Shown: positions 52,963 to 61,489 of the stretch, one piece after another | Layout of the letters: each line of letters begins with the position of its first letter | Numbering within the stretch: the first letter of the stretch is position 1 | Origin: Nostoc sp. UHCC 0702 | GTDB lineage: Bacteria; Cyanobacteriota; Cyanobacteriia; Cyanobacteriales; Nostocaceae | Length of the DNA stretch: 64,000 bases | NCBI GenBank assembly: GCA_017164015.1 | Contig: CP071065.1 | Coordinates: 6,663,501-6,727,500 of the forward strand | Direction: 5' to 3' | Notes under the pieces: model-generated | What the model was told of the DNA's origin: nothing | The model's input: the letters and a program-made list of their open reading frames with translations, nothing else | The model's database searches: none | Program-made: the position numbers and the translations under genes

Positions 52963-53000
52963 AACCTGCTAGTCTTGATAGAAGACTGGCAGGTTCTTTA
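52963..53000 (+). terminator. Terminator after tRNA-Pro
   Basis: AACCTGC-T-AGTCTT and AAGACT-G-GCAGGTT form a 13-bp stem with one mismatch and a five-base loop (52963-52995), followed by CTTTAT. It lies 15 bp after the tRNA. Confidence 0.8.
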
Positions 53001-53007
53001 TAAAAGC

Positions 53008-53075
53008 TAGGTTGAAAACCCCGTGTCTTTAGACCAGGGATGAAAGCCGCGACGTAGGCTTTAGCCTACCGTGAG
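53008..53075. repeat. IS200/IS605-like terminal hairpin sequence
   Basis: ACCCCGTGTCTTTAGACCAGGG followed by ATGAAAGCC and the perfect palindrome GTAGGCTTTAGCCTAC (53054-53069). This kind of structured end is what cyanobacterial TnpB-bearing elements carry. It overlaps the last codons of the small minus-strand gene. Confidence 0.55.
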
Positions 53076-53216
53076 GTTTTCTTTTTGTGGTTCAGGTAAA
53101 GAATCTATCCATTCGTCAACAAGACTGCTAATAGTCCTATCCATTTGAGCCGATAATAAGACTAACTTATGATATCTACGGTCTGTAATTCTACAGTTTA
53201 ATCTTTTAACTTTCAT
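53061..53216 (-). CDS. Small ribbon-helix-helix-like protein divergent from tnpB
   Basis: 51 residues from ATG 53216, chosen because GGGAG lies 7 nt upstream; an in-frame ATG at 53237 would add seven residues. The sequence MKVKRLNCRITDRRYHKLVLL then SAQMDRTISSLVDEWIDSL has a basic strand followed by two helices, the outline of a CopG/Arc-type DNA-binding protein. It is transcribed away from the truncated tnpB, 71 bp apart, so it probably belongs to the same IS200/IS605-type element and may regulate it. Confidence 0.65.
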   Translation of the reverse strand: MKVKRLNCRITDRRYHKLVLLSAQMDRTISSLVDEWIDSLPEPQKENLTVG

Positions 53217-53287
53217 ATCGTCTCCCATTGTTTTCATATTAATGTTATCATATATGCAGTTAGATCAAACAAGGAGGTGATAACGCA

Positions 53288-53551
53288 GTGCTGGTACTAG
53301 AGTACAAATTGAAAGGCAAGCAACAGCAATATCGAGCTATCGATGAAGCTATTAGAACTACTCAATTCATCCGAAATAAAGCTATTCGCTATTGGATGGA
53401 CACACCGAAAGAGCAAAAAGTAGACAAGATTGCTCTAAACAATTATTCAACAGCACTGCGTAAAGAATTTAGATTTGCTAAAGACTTAAACTCAATGGCT
53501 TGTCAAGCGGCAACAGAAAGTATATTGGCATTACAAGCAGTGGTGGGCTGA
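53288..53551 (+). pseudogene. Truncated TnpB (RNA-guided nuclease of IS200/IS605 type)
   Basis: 87 codons from GTG 53288 with AGGAGGTGAT just upstream. LEYKLKGKQQQYRAIDEAIR and TTQFIRNKAIRYWMDTPKEQ are the N-terminal wedge region of TnpB. About 300 residues with the RuvC-like catalytic domain are missing. The reading frame ends where IS5-type sequence begins (about 53546), so the gene was cut by another insertion or deletion. Confidence 0.85.
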
Positions 53552-53736
53552 AGGAGCGATGGACAAACTAATGGGTATCTTACATTCTCAAGTGCGTGAG
53601 CAAGTTAAAAAAAACCAAATGGACGACGCCCGTCATAATTGACTCCCAAGCGGTGAAAAACACTTGTAAAGAAGAGTGTTGAATCGAAAGGATATTGTTT
53701 CTACAAATCGACGAATGGCATAATTTTTGACTGGTT
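53546..53736 (+). pseudogene. IS5-family transposase fragment
   Basis: Frame-shifted translation gives GILHSQVREQVKK, then PVIIDSQAVKNTCKEEC, then ESKGYCFYKSTNGI. The middle piece carries the first DDE aspartate context (IDSQSVK) of IS5/IS427-type transposases. At least two frameshifts occur, and both ends of the gene are missing. It abuts the truncated tnpB on the left and the truncated histidine kinase on the right. Confidence 0.8.
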
Positions 53737-53743
53737 TCGACTT

Positions 53744-54379
53744 TTAAAATGCCCGCAGCCGACTAGCATCGAGCAGATTTTGAATCATCGAATTCAACCG
53801 CTCGACTGCTTTTAGCATTTTCGCCGCGATATTCACATGGCTGTCTCCTTGTTCAAGCCGACGCAGAGTCAGGTGAGTACCCATTTTTATGACATTGAGT
53901 GGGCCCCTAAGATCGTGAGTCAGTGTCACCATAAATAACTCTTGAATATCTCGCAACGTCTGGGAAAATTGAGTCGCCGCATCGTTAACAGCTTGCTCAA
54001 TGGAGTCGATAATAATATCTCGTTCCCTCACCTCTAAAGCCGCTTCTTCTTCTAAAATTTCAAATATGACCTGACGGAGAATGTGGTACTCAAAAATCAG
54101 TTGAGTCATCGAGTAGTCCGCAAAACCCGCCCGCTCATGTCCATGGTGTTTACCAATGCGAGTGCTTTCTAGTTTATCGGTTTTTATTCTGGCTGGTGTC
54201 CTTTCAATCTTCGTTGACAGTTCATCCACCAATTGCTCTAGATACTGAGGTAGCGAATTTTGTAGCATCAGAGAGTCCTGATGTATTGATGCACTAACTT
54301 CATCACGCGCCCGCTCTTCCCACCTCTGCATAATTCTTTCAGCATTTTGCTTAAGACACTTAGACGTTTGGTTAGACAT
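53744..54379 (-). pseudogene. Truncated sensor histidine kinase (RsbRD-N + HisKA)
   Basis: 211 residues remain. Residues about 10-145 are an RsbRD_N-like helical sensor (ERIMQRWEERARDEV, RAGFADYSMTQLIFEYHILR). A HisKA dimerisation domain follows with the phospho-acceptor His155 in THDLRGPLNVIKMG. The ATP-binding HATPase_c domain is missing: the frame stops right after LLDASRLRAF, where IS5-derived DNA begins. It could still be made as a phosphotransfer or decoy protein, but not as an active kinase. ATG start 54379. Confidence 0.8.
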
Positions 54380-54424
54380 AGATTATAAAAACACCAAAAA
54401 GGGAAGAATAAAGCCATCGTTAAT

Positions 54425-54613
54425 TTGGAAGAAGAAAGTGGACACAAATCTAAGAAATTAAAAAGGAGAATTCAACTTTCATTAATATTACTCCTGGTCA
54501 ACTTTTCTCTTAGTTTTCTTTTTTGCTATTTTTGGACTTTTTTGCCAGGTAAAGTTGGAGAAACTGTCCAAAATCTTCTTCAAGTCACAACAGAATCCTT
54601 AGATTCCTTATAA
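54425..54613 (+). CDS. Possible small membrane protein
   Basis: 62 codons from a TTG. A lysine-rich start (GHKSKKLKRR) is followed by a hydrophobic run (LSLILLLVNFSLSFLFCYFW). No good ribosome binding site; its end overlaps the zinc-ribbon gene on the other strand. Could be chance. Confidence 0.25.
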   Translation: MEEESGHKSKKLKRRIQLSLILLLVNFSLSFLFCYFWTFLPGKVGETVQNLLQVTTESLDSL

Positions 54614-54804
54614 GGAAAACCACAGTAAGGACAGAACCGAAATTTCAAAGACGTAATTGGTTCGTTACAGTTAGCGCAACTATTACCTAAGCCAGTTCCG
54701 CACAAGAAATAAAACTTAGACCTGGGCAACAACCATATCTCTTCAACAGCCGTGCCAGGCTGCCAACGGTGGGGGCAAAATTTCAGAACATCTGATGTAA
54801 CCAT
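54580..54804 (-). CDS. Small zinc-ribbon protein
   Basis: 74 residues from ATG 54804 (MVTSDVLKFCPHRWQPG). A longer frame to 54903 is possible but would overlap the divergent promoter. The C-terminal part SCANCNEPITSLKFRFCPYCG has two CxxC pairs, forming a zinc ribbon, and an additional FLCG lies before it. Role unknown; it may bind nucleic acid or protein. Confidence 0.5.
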   Translation of the reverse strand: MVTSDVLKFCPHRWQPGTAVEEIWLLPRSKFYFLCGTGLGNSCANCNEPITSLKFRFCPYCGFPYKESKDSVVT

Positions 54805-54979
54805 TATCCCATCTTTACGAAGCCTCAGTAATTCATAGGTTAAACAATGTAAAAATGCAAAAGCTTGTGGTAATGTTGTCTTGCTGCTAACTGAGTACCA
54901 CAAGCTTTTTTGCTATGTCTACAAGTGGCGTTTAAACACTCAAGCGATCGCTCCCCAACATACTCCCACTACACTAATC

Positions 54980-56725
54980 ATGCTTAGACGCAACAGCCGC
55001 AATAAAATCATAGCAGCGGCTATCCTTGGGCTTGTCATATGCTTTACTCTGATAAGCGTGCATTTATTTGGGCAAAAAATTATGACATCAGCACCACAAC
55101 TGCTGACCGACCCATTTTTGCAGCTACCAACTGAAACCTCAGTACGAGTAGTATGGTTTACTGAGTTTGCTGGTACTAAACATCAAATCGCCTACGGAGA
55201 AAATTTCCAGCAAACTTCCGACGCTACCACTACTAAACTCAGTCGTACACGCGAAGACCAGCAGTCAAGAGTCGCTAAGCAAACCCAAGATAAACTTGTT
55301 TATCAACAACCTGTTCAACGTGAGATTTGGCGACACGAAGCTGAAGTGACTGGGTTAACTCCTGGTGTGCGGCTGAATTATCGCGCCATGAGTGTACGCG
55401 AAGATGGTGAAAGTGTTAGCAGCGATGTTTTTACCCTCGCATCTAACCCAAAACCAGGTACACCACTGAAAATTTTGCTGACTTCTGACCATCAACTTAA
55501 GCCAATGACAGCTGCAAATCTGCAAAAGGTGGTGCAGACAGTAGGACGAGTCGATGGTGTGTGGTTCGCTGGTGATTTGGTAAATGTGAGCGATCGCGCC
55601 TCGGAATGGTTTGATGATAATCGAGGTGGTGCCCTATTTCCCGGTTTACAAGGTCGTGCAAAATATGAAATAGAACACAACGGTGTGAAGACAACTTACA
55701 ACGGCGGACAAATTATTCAACACGCCCCAATGTTTACTTGCATCGGCAATCATGAAGTGATGGGAAGATTTGCCAGAAAAGGCAGTTTAAACGATGAATT
55801 TGATGATAGCTTTCCTAGCGCAGTTGCCCAAAAATTATATAGCGGTAAATCTTTGAAAGATAATTCTTTTAATACTGATACCTACGAAGAAATTTTCACT
55901 CTACCCCAAAGTCAAGAGGGTGGCAAAAAATATTATGCAGTCAGCTTTGGTGATGTGCGTTTAGTGGTATTGTATGCCACAAATATGTGGCGGAGTCCCA
56001 AGTTGGATGCCAAGTATACAGGTCGATATCAAGAAGCAGAAAAAGACTTCAATCATCCTGAAAATTGGGGTTATGGACAGATTATTTATGAGCCAATTAA
56101 TACTGGCAGCAAACAGTACAATTGGCTAAAGCAAGAACTCAATAGCCCTGAATTTAAACAAGCAAAATATAAAGTAGTAATGTTCCATCATCCACCCCAT
56201 ACTCTGGGTGATAACATTGTCCCCGCTTATACAAATCCAGTGCAAATCATTGAACGGGACGATATCGGCAATATCAAAGCCATACGTTACGAATATCCCA
56301 AAAATGCAGATTACCTCATCCGCGATGTTATGCCTTTATTAGAGGCGGCTGATGTACAATTAGTCTTCTACGGACATTCTCACTTGTGGAACCGCTTTAT
56401 TAACCCAAAAGGAATGCACTTTCTAGAAACATCTAATGTTGGCAACACTTATGGGGCGGCTTGGGGTGACAGAAAGCGAGAAGTACCCATTGGATACAAA
56501 GAAGATTATGCTGTACTTGGCGATCCTAACGAGTTAGAACCAGTATTGCCGACAATTGCACCAATGCTTAGCGAAGATGGTAAACCATTACCTTATATTG
56601 CCAGTAATGACATCACAGTTTTCAGCATCTTTGAGACTGGAACAGGTACAATTAGCAGCTATCGTTTTGATACCCGCAAGCCAGATTCAGATGTTGTAAA
56701 GTTTGATGAATTTCAGTTGAAATAA
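54980..56725 (+). CDS. Purple-acid-phosphatase-like metallophosphoesterase
   Basis: 581 residues from ATG 54980 (MLRRNSRNK). Residues about 9-30 are a signal or anchor helix (IIAAAILGLVICFTLISVHLF). Residues about 40-160 form the fibronectin-like N-terminal domain of purple acid phosphatases (ETSVRVVWFTEFAGTKHQIAYG, VTGLTPGVRLNYRAM). The metal site follows: SDHQLK (instead of GDxG), FAGDLVN, GNHEVMG, FHHPPH and YGHSHLWNR. Probably an exported phosphatase or phosphodiesterase for phosphate scavenging. The SDHQ replacement of the first GD motif is typical of a subgroup. Confidence 0.88.
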   Translation: MLRRNSRNKIIAAAILGLVICFTLISVHLFGQKIMTSAPQLLTDPFLQLPTETSVRVVWFTEFAGTKHQIAYGENFQQTSDATTTKLSRTREDQQSRVAKQTQDKLVYQQPVQREIWRHEAEVTGLTPGVRLNYRAMSVREDGESVSSDVFTLASNPKPGTPLKILLTSDHQLKPMTAANLQKVVQTVGRVDGVWFAGDLVNVSDRASEWFDDNRGGALFPGLQGRAKYEIEHNGVKTTYNGGQIIQHAPMFTCIGNHEVMGRFARKGSLNDEFDDSFPSAVAQKLYSGKSLKDNSFNTDTYEEIFTLPQSQEGGKKYYAVSFGDVRLVVLYATNMWRSPKLDAKYTGRYQEAEKDFNHPENWGYGQIIYEPINTGSKQYNWLKQELNSPEFKQAKYKVVMFHHPPHTLGDNIVPAYTNPVQIIERDDIGNIKAIRYEYPKNADYLIRDVMPLLEAADVQLVFYGHSHLWNRFINPKGMHFLETSNVGNTYGAAWGDRKREVPIGYKEDYAVLGDPNELEPVLPTIAPMLSEDGKPLPYIASNDITVFSIFETGTGTISSYRFDTRKPDSDVVKFDEFQLK

Positions 56726-56733
56726 TTGCCAAA

Positions 56734-57411
56734 TTAGTCTGTATCAACACCAAGCGATCGCAGTTTTTCCTTTAATTGTTCAGTGCGTTGGCGTTCTTGT
56801 TCTAGTTCTAATTGTGCCTGTAATGCAGCTTCTTCTGGTGTTGGGATTAAACCACCATTTGCACTAAAGTAGCGCAGTTTCCCGGAATCGATACCCAGAT
56901 ACAAATCTAACTCCTGACTCCAGCGCCAGCCATTGGCATTGGGTGTAATCTCTTGATATTCACTTCCTACTAACCGAAAACCTACAAGTTCTAGAGTTTC
57001 CGGTGAAAACCAAAAATATTCTGGTGTGTGGAACCTGTCTTGATACAGGTTTTTTTTCAAATTTCGGTCTGTATCTGCGGTGCTATTTGATAACAGTTCG
57101 ATAATCAAATTGGGATATTTGCCGTCTTCTTCCCACAATACCCAAGAATTGCGGTGATGCTTTTGTGTCTGTTTGACTAAGAAAAAATCAGGCCCCCGGA
57201 AATCTCGATTTCGCAGTTGTTGGCGACTAAAATAAATAGTCAAATTAGCACCGATGAAGTAATCATTTCTCTCACGCCACAGCCATTCTAAACAGGTGAC
57301 GAGTATTAACAGCTGGGTATAGTGCAGAGAACTTTCCATTTCTGGTTCATCGCTTAATAGCTGACTAGCATCAGGCATTATGGCTTCTAGTTGTTGAGGA
57401 GTCAAAACCAT
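56734..57411 (-). CDS. Uma2 family endonuclease-like protein
   Basis: 225 residues (DUF820/Uma2). The restriction-endonuclease-like fold is marked by NLTIYFSRQQLRNRDFRGPDFFLV and the PD-(D/E)xK-like PNLIIELLSNSTADTDRNLKKNLYQ near 100-125. The last 40 residues (ALQAQLELEQERQRTEQLKEKLR) are a short coiled-coil tail common in cyanobacterial members. Such genes are multicopy in Nostocales; the cellular role is unknown. It converges with the phosphatase gene, with eight bases between stops. Confidence 0.88.
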   Translation of the reverse strand: MVLTPQQLEAIMPDASQLLSDEPEMESSLHYTQLLILVTCLEWLWRERNDYFIGANLTIYFSRQQLRNRDFRGPDFFLVKQTQKHHRNSWVLWEEDGKYPNLIIELLSNSTADTDRNLKKNLYQDRFHTPEYFWFSPETLELVGFRLVGSEYQEITPNANGWRWSQELDLYLGIDSGKLRYFSANGGLIPTPEEAALQAQLELEQERQRTEQLKEKLRSLGVDTD

Positions 57412-57659
57412 TCGGCTTTACTTCACTGCTGTTAGGAGTAATTTATATTATCGCCGCTGGATGCCGTCAGCGTCTCATCCTCTTTGGTAAATGGCTGAAA
57501 AATCATTCTCGAAAAAACTTATCTGCGGGACAAGCGAAAAAATCGCCCACTTGCTTCTGACATCAAGCTGTGCGATATTGCATATACAACAGTAAATCTA
57601 TAGGCTTACTGTAGTTTATTATGGAATGATTAAGTATTGAGCCAAAAGGAGTAGAAAAA

Positions 57660-58100
57660 ATGACGATGCCCAACAGCAAGCCCTTCGGGTTCGGCAGTGA
57701 CGCTCGAAGACTCGCTACCGCTTCGCTAACGCAACCGACGGAAAGCGGAGCCACTCCGGTCTTGGGGTCTCCCCAAGTGGAGGATGTGGCGTCCAGGACT
57801 ACGACTGCCTCACCGCTACGCACTTACCCACAGCAAAATACAGCATCCTTGAGTGTTAGTATTGAAGATTTTGAGAAAATCAATCAAGGGCTTTTGTGGA
57901 TGCCTGTGCAAATGGTGACAGCAGTTGTAAAGCGAATATGGTGGCATACAAAAGGGTACAGCACAATTGTGGGTATCATGCTACTAACCTTGGTAAGTAT
58001 GATTTTCTTGGTTATTCATTGGTCTGGGCGTAACTTGCTCCCAGGTCTCAAGGATCAAATCGTTAGTGGTAACCAATGGAACATGAGGAGTAGCAAGTGA
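57660..58100 (+). CDS. Single-pass membrane protein with repeat-derived N-terminus
   Basis: 146 residues. The start at 57660 is well supported by AAGGAG about 9 nt upstream. Residues about 5-55 (SKPFGFGSDARRLATASLTQ and on to ASPLRTYP) are translated dispersed-repeat DNA related to the insert in purL. The native-looking part begins near NTASLSVSIEDFEKINQGLLWMP and has one membrane helix (about 99-119, STIVGIMLLTLVSMIFLVIHW). It overlaps the next gene by four bases (GTGA), so the two act together. Function unknown. Confidence 0.7.
   Translation: MTMPNSKPFGFGSDARRLATASLTQPTESGATPVLGSPQVEDVASRTTTASPLRTYPQQNTASLSVSIEDFEKINQGLLWMPVQMVTAVVKRIWWHTKGYSTIVGIMLLTLVSMIFLVIHWSGRNLLPGLKDQIVSGNQWNMRSSK
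57676..57830 (+). repeat. Dispersed repeat inside the membrane-protein gene
   Basis: CCCTTCGGGTTCGGC, GTGACGCTCGAAGACTCGCT and CTTCGCTAACGC recall the purL insert. The right half has palindromes (CTTGGGGTCTCCCCAAG at 57760-57776). It lies in frame immediately after the start codon. Confidence 0.7.
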
Positions 58101-58909
58101 CTCAGACAACGAAATTACGGGTTGTCTCTTACCTGGCTCCCAATTGGTTCTGTTTCTACGAAGCAGTTTTGGCTTATCTAAGTCGTGTATTGGGGGTCAA
58201 AATTCAGTTGAACCAAGGTGAATGCGATCCTCTAGAAGATCCCATCCTGATACAAGAACAACTAGATTTAGCATTCATCTGCGGTTTACCGCTGATTAGA
58301 TATTGTCAGGTTGTGCTAGATCAATTGCAACCTTTGGTCGCCCCAGTCATGGAAGCACCACGCTATCAAAACAGTCCTGTTTACTTTACAGATGTAATTG
58401 TTAATGCTGCTAGTTCTTTGTTTAGCTTTGATGATTTAGCGGGTAAAAGGCTGTGCTATAACGATCCTGGCTCTAACAGCGGCTACAACTTACTGCGGCA
58501 TCGGTTGTTTCAAGGAGGAAACCCCAAACACTTTTTTGGCAAAGTGATACAATCTGGTTCTCACCAGCGTTCGATTCGCTTGGTGGTTGATGGGCTGGCT
58601 GACTGTGCAGGCATTGACAGCGTTGTTTTAGAGCAAGAATTACGCGACTTACCCGATTTATCTCGTCATCTGCGAGTGGTAGAGACGATTGGGCCATGTG
58701 CCATGCCGCCTTTAGTTGCAGCCCAACACCTGGGTGCATCCTTGACTCAGCAGATTAAAATAGCCTTACTGCATCCAGACTCAGAACTAGAAACTGCAAT
58801 GGCACAAGTGGGAGTCAAGCGTTTTGCCGCAGTGAATTTATCAGAGTATGAAGCGATCGCCAGCATCTACAATACTGTGATTAAGGCAGGATATGAGGCA
58901 ATCAGCTAA
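58097..58909 (+). CDS. PhnD-like substrate-binding protein without signal peptide
   Basis: 270 residues. RVVSYLAPNWFCFYEAVLAYLSR, DLAFICGLPLIRY, GKRLCYNDPGSNSGYNLLRHRLF and LADCAGIDSVVLE follow the type 2 periplasmic-binding fold of PhnD (phosphonate/phosphite-binding). No N-terminal signal is present (GTG start at 58097, GAGGAG upstream). The protein may stay in the cytoplasm, or use the preceding membrane protein as its anchor. No ABC permease or ATPase genes are adjacent, so a sensing role rather than uptake is possible. Confidence 0.8.
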   Translation: MTQTTKLRVVSYLAPNWFCFYEAVLAYLSRVLGVKIQLNQGECDPLEDPILIQEQLDLAFICGLPLIRYCQVVLDQLQPLVAPVMEAPRYQNSPVYFTDVIVNAASSLFSFDDLAGKRLCYNDPGSNSGYNLLRHRLFQGGNPKHFFGKVIQSGSHQRSIRLVVDGLADCAGIDSVVLEQELRDLPDLSRHLRVVETIGPCAMPPLVAAQHLGASLTQQIKIALLHPDSELETAMAQVGVKRFAAVNLSEYEAIASIYNTVIKAGYEAIS

Positions 58910-59450
58910 ATAGTGCGATCGCTGCGATCGTTTCCTGATTGTGCCTGATATCATTTATTTTAATTTAATTACATTGTATTGCTGCATTAGTATTAGTTGA
59001 TTTGATTGCAGCTTGGGCGATGGTAACTATTTAGTAAAATCCTGAATCCAGGATAATTGTTTTTCTATATCCAAAGGAATAAATAATATTTACGACCTTA
59101 GAAAGAAGCAGTTGTATCTCTTACTTTCTAAAGTTAACCCAAGAAGCTTTAAATCAATCTCTGACATATTTAGGTCAGAAACATCACTCATGGTGATGTC
59201 TTCTAACAAAACTGTAAAGCCTAGTAATGCTCTGTAAGTCAAAAATCATCAGGCTTATCTTGTGGGTTTTATCACCATTTTTAATAGTAGTTTTACTTCT
59301 GCTATGACGTAATAAAAAAATTGTAAAAAGCCAGAGTTAAAGATTTAATGAAAAAAAAGTTTAATTTATTTGGCATTTTTGCAATTTAAAAAATAAATGA
59401 TTTCATCAAGTATTTGCTGACCATTTTGATTTTCATATAGGAAAAGCACT
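58910..59450. other. Intergenic region upstream of transketolase
   Basis: 540 bp, AT-rich, no gene. It has two short hairpins near 59161-59199 (CTGAC/GTCAG and ACATCAC/GTGATGT with a five-base loop), which could be a terminator or leader structure. Confidence 0.5.
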
Positions 59451-61340
59451 ATGACCACACACGAGCAACTGCATCAATGGCATGAACTGGCACAACAGTT
59501 GCGTGTAGATAGTATTCGCGCCACGACAGTTGCTGGTTCGGGTCATCCTACCTCGTCCATGTCCCCTGCGGATATCATGGCGGTGTTCCTTTCAAACTAT
59601 CTCCGCTACGACTTTGACAATCCACATAACCCTAACAACGATCGCTTCATTCTCTCTAAAGGACACGCTGCACCATTACTCTATGCTATGTACAAAGCTG
59701 CGGGGGTAATCTCTGATGACGAATTGCTGTCGCTGCGACAATTGGGCAGTCGTTTAGAAGGTCATCCCACGCCAGTTTTACCTTGGGTAGATGTGGCAAC
59801 TGGCTCTTTAGGGCAAGGATTACCAATAGGTGTAGGCGTAGCTTTAGCAGGGAAATATCTAGACCAACTACCCTATCATGTGTGGGTGCTGCTAGGTGAT
59901 AGTGAAACATCTGAAGGGTCTGTGTGGGAAGCTTTTGATCATGCTTCACACTATACTTTAGATAATCTGATTGCAATTATCGATGTCAATCGATTAGGGC
60001 AACGGGGTCAAACAGAACTCGGTTGGAACACACAAATCTATGCAGCGCGTGCTAGGGCTTTTGGCTGGCAAGCCATTGAGATTGATGGTCACAATTTGAC
60101 GGAGATTGATCAAGCATTTAGTGCGGCTTTAGCTGTTAATGACCGCCCCACGGTAATTATAGCTAGGACAAAGAAGGGTAAAGGTGTCGCTGCATTGGAA
60201 GATTTAGGTGGTTGGCATGGCAAAGCGCTGAAAGCCGAACAGGAAAAACAAGCGATCGCAGAATTAGGCGGTGAACGCCAGATTATAATTGAGGTCAGCA
60301 AACCTGAAGAACAAGGGCAACCCCTATCTACAGGCAATGCTCAACCACTGCAACTTCCTATTTATAATCAAGGTGCAAAGGTAGCAACACGTCGAGCTTA
60401 TGGTGATGCTCTCACAGCTTTGGGTGCGGCTCAACCAAATGTAGTTGTTCTCGATGCTGAAGTCAGCAATTCCACTTATGCCGAAGATTTTGCCGAAGCT
60501 TATCCTGAGCGTTACTTTGAGATGTATATTGCTGAACAGCAAATGATTGCAGCAGCAGTAGGTTTGCAAGTGCGACAATACAAACCTTTTGCTTCTAGCT
60601 TCGCTGCCTTCTTGACTCGTGGTTATGATTTTGTACGCATGGCTGCCGTCTCTCGTGCCAACATTAGATTAGTTGGTTCTCATGCGGGAGTATCCATAGG
60701 TCAAGATGGCCCTTCACAAATGGCACTGGAAGACCTAGCAGCCTTTCGGGCAGTGTGGAGTAGTACTGTACTGTATCCTAGCGATGCCAATCAAACTGCA
60801 AAACTAGTATCTCAGATGAGCGATCGCAATGGTATTGTTTATCTCCGCACCACCAGAGAAAGTACTCCTGTGATTTATAGCTCTGATGAAGATTTTCCCA
60901 TTGGTGGCAGTAGAATAATCCAAAGTTCCGACAAAGATCAAGCCACTGTGATTGGTGCAGGTATTACCTTGCATGAAGCCCTGAAAGCTTATGACCGCTT
61001 GCGAAATGAAGATATCCTGGTGCGCGTTATCGATGCATACACCGTCAAACCCATTGATGTACAGACATTACATCAAGCAGCACGCGATACCAATGGTAAT
61101 TTAGTAGTTGTAGAAGACCACTGGCTAGAAGGCGGATTAGGTGCTGCTGTGTTAGATGCTTTTGCTGGTATTAGCAGTACTCCTACTTACAACGGCCCCC
61201 GACTGAGGTTAATTAAGTTAGCAGTACAAAACATGCCCGGTTCCGGCACACCGGAAGAACTACTTCACGCTGCCAAAATTGATGCAGATGCCATTGTGGA
61301 AGCGGTGAAATCCCTAGTTAGACAGCCAGTAGGAGTATGA
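59451..61340 (+). CDS. Transketolase (short, animal-type)
   Basis: Thiamine-diphosphate enzyme that moves two-carbon units between sugar phosphates in the pentose phosphate and Calvin cycles. 629 residues, shorter than the roughly 670-residue bacterial/plant TktA and closer to the animal-type length. Motifs: GSGHPTSSMSPADIMAVFLS, SKGHAAPLLYAMYKAAG, the ThDP site LGDSETSEGSVWEAFDHASH with IAIIDVN, the pyrimidine-domain EQQMIAAAVGL and GSHAGVSIGQDGPSQMALED. AGGA precedes ATG 59451. It lies 149 bp upstream of a CP12 gene, hinting at a role tied to carbon flux. Confidence 0.93.
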   Translation: MTTHEQLHQWHELAQQLRVDSIRATTVAGSGHPTSSMSPADIMAVFLSNYLRYDFDNPHNPNNDRFILSKGHAAPLLYAMYKAAGVISDDELLSLRQLGSRLEGHPTPVLPWVDVATGSLGQGLPIGVGVALAGKYLDQLPYHVWVLLGDSETSEGSVWEAFDHASHYTLDNLIAIIDVNRLGQRGQTELGWNTQIYAARARAFGWQAIEIDGHNLTEIDQAFSAALAVNDRPTVIIARTKKGKGVAALEDLGGWHGKALKAEQEKQAIAELGGERQIIIEVSKPEEQGQPLSTGNAQPLQLPIYNQGAKVATRRAYGDALTALGAAQPNVVVLDAEVSNSTYAEDFAEAYPERYFEMYIAEQQMIAAAVGLQVRQYKPFASSFAAFLTRGYDFVRMAAVSRANIRLVGSHAGVSIGQDGPSQMALEDLAAFRAVWSSTVLYPSDANQTAKLVSQMSDRNGIVYLRTTRESTPVIYSSDEDFPIGGSRIIQSSDKDQATVIGAGITLHEALKAYDRLRNEDILVRVIDAYTVKPIDVQTLHQAARDTNGNLVVVEDHWLEGGLGAAVLDAFAGISSTPTYNGPRLRLIKLAVQNMPGSGTPEELLHAAKIDADAIVEAVKSLVRQPVGV

Positions 61341-61425
61341 GCAGGGGTGCAGGGGTGCAGGGGTGCAGGGGGGATGAGGGAGAAATTGTAGGGTGTGTTA
61401 ACGCGACAGCGTAACGCACCTTTTA
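61341..61425. repeat. GGGGTGCA tandem repeat and imperfect palindrome
   Basis: Four GCAGGGGT units (61341-61370) are followed at 61392-61420 by GGTGTGTTAACGC-GAC-AGCGTAACGCACC, an imperfect palindrome of a kind scattered through cyanobacterial genomes. Confidence 0.75.
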
Positions 61426-61489
61426 GTTATTAGGTGGTGCATTATAATTTTTCCCTTGTTTATCTCACTAAAATAAAGGCGAAAATCTC

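Noticed and set aside
57563..57823. 86-codon minus-strand frame
   Set aside because: Complement of the dispersed repeat inside the membrane-protein gene; the opposite strand has the ribosome binding site and the coupled downstream gene.
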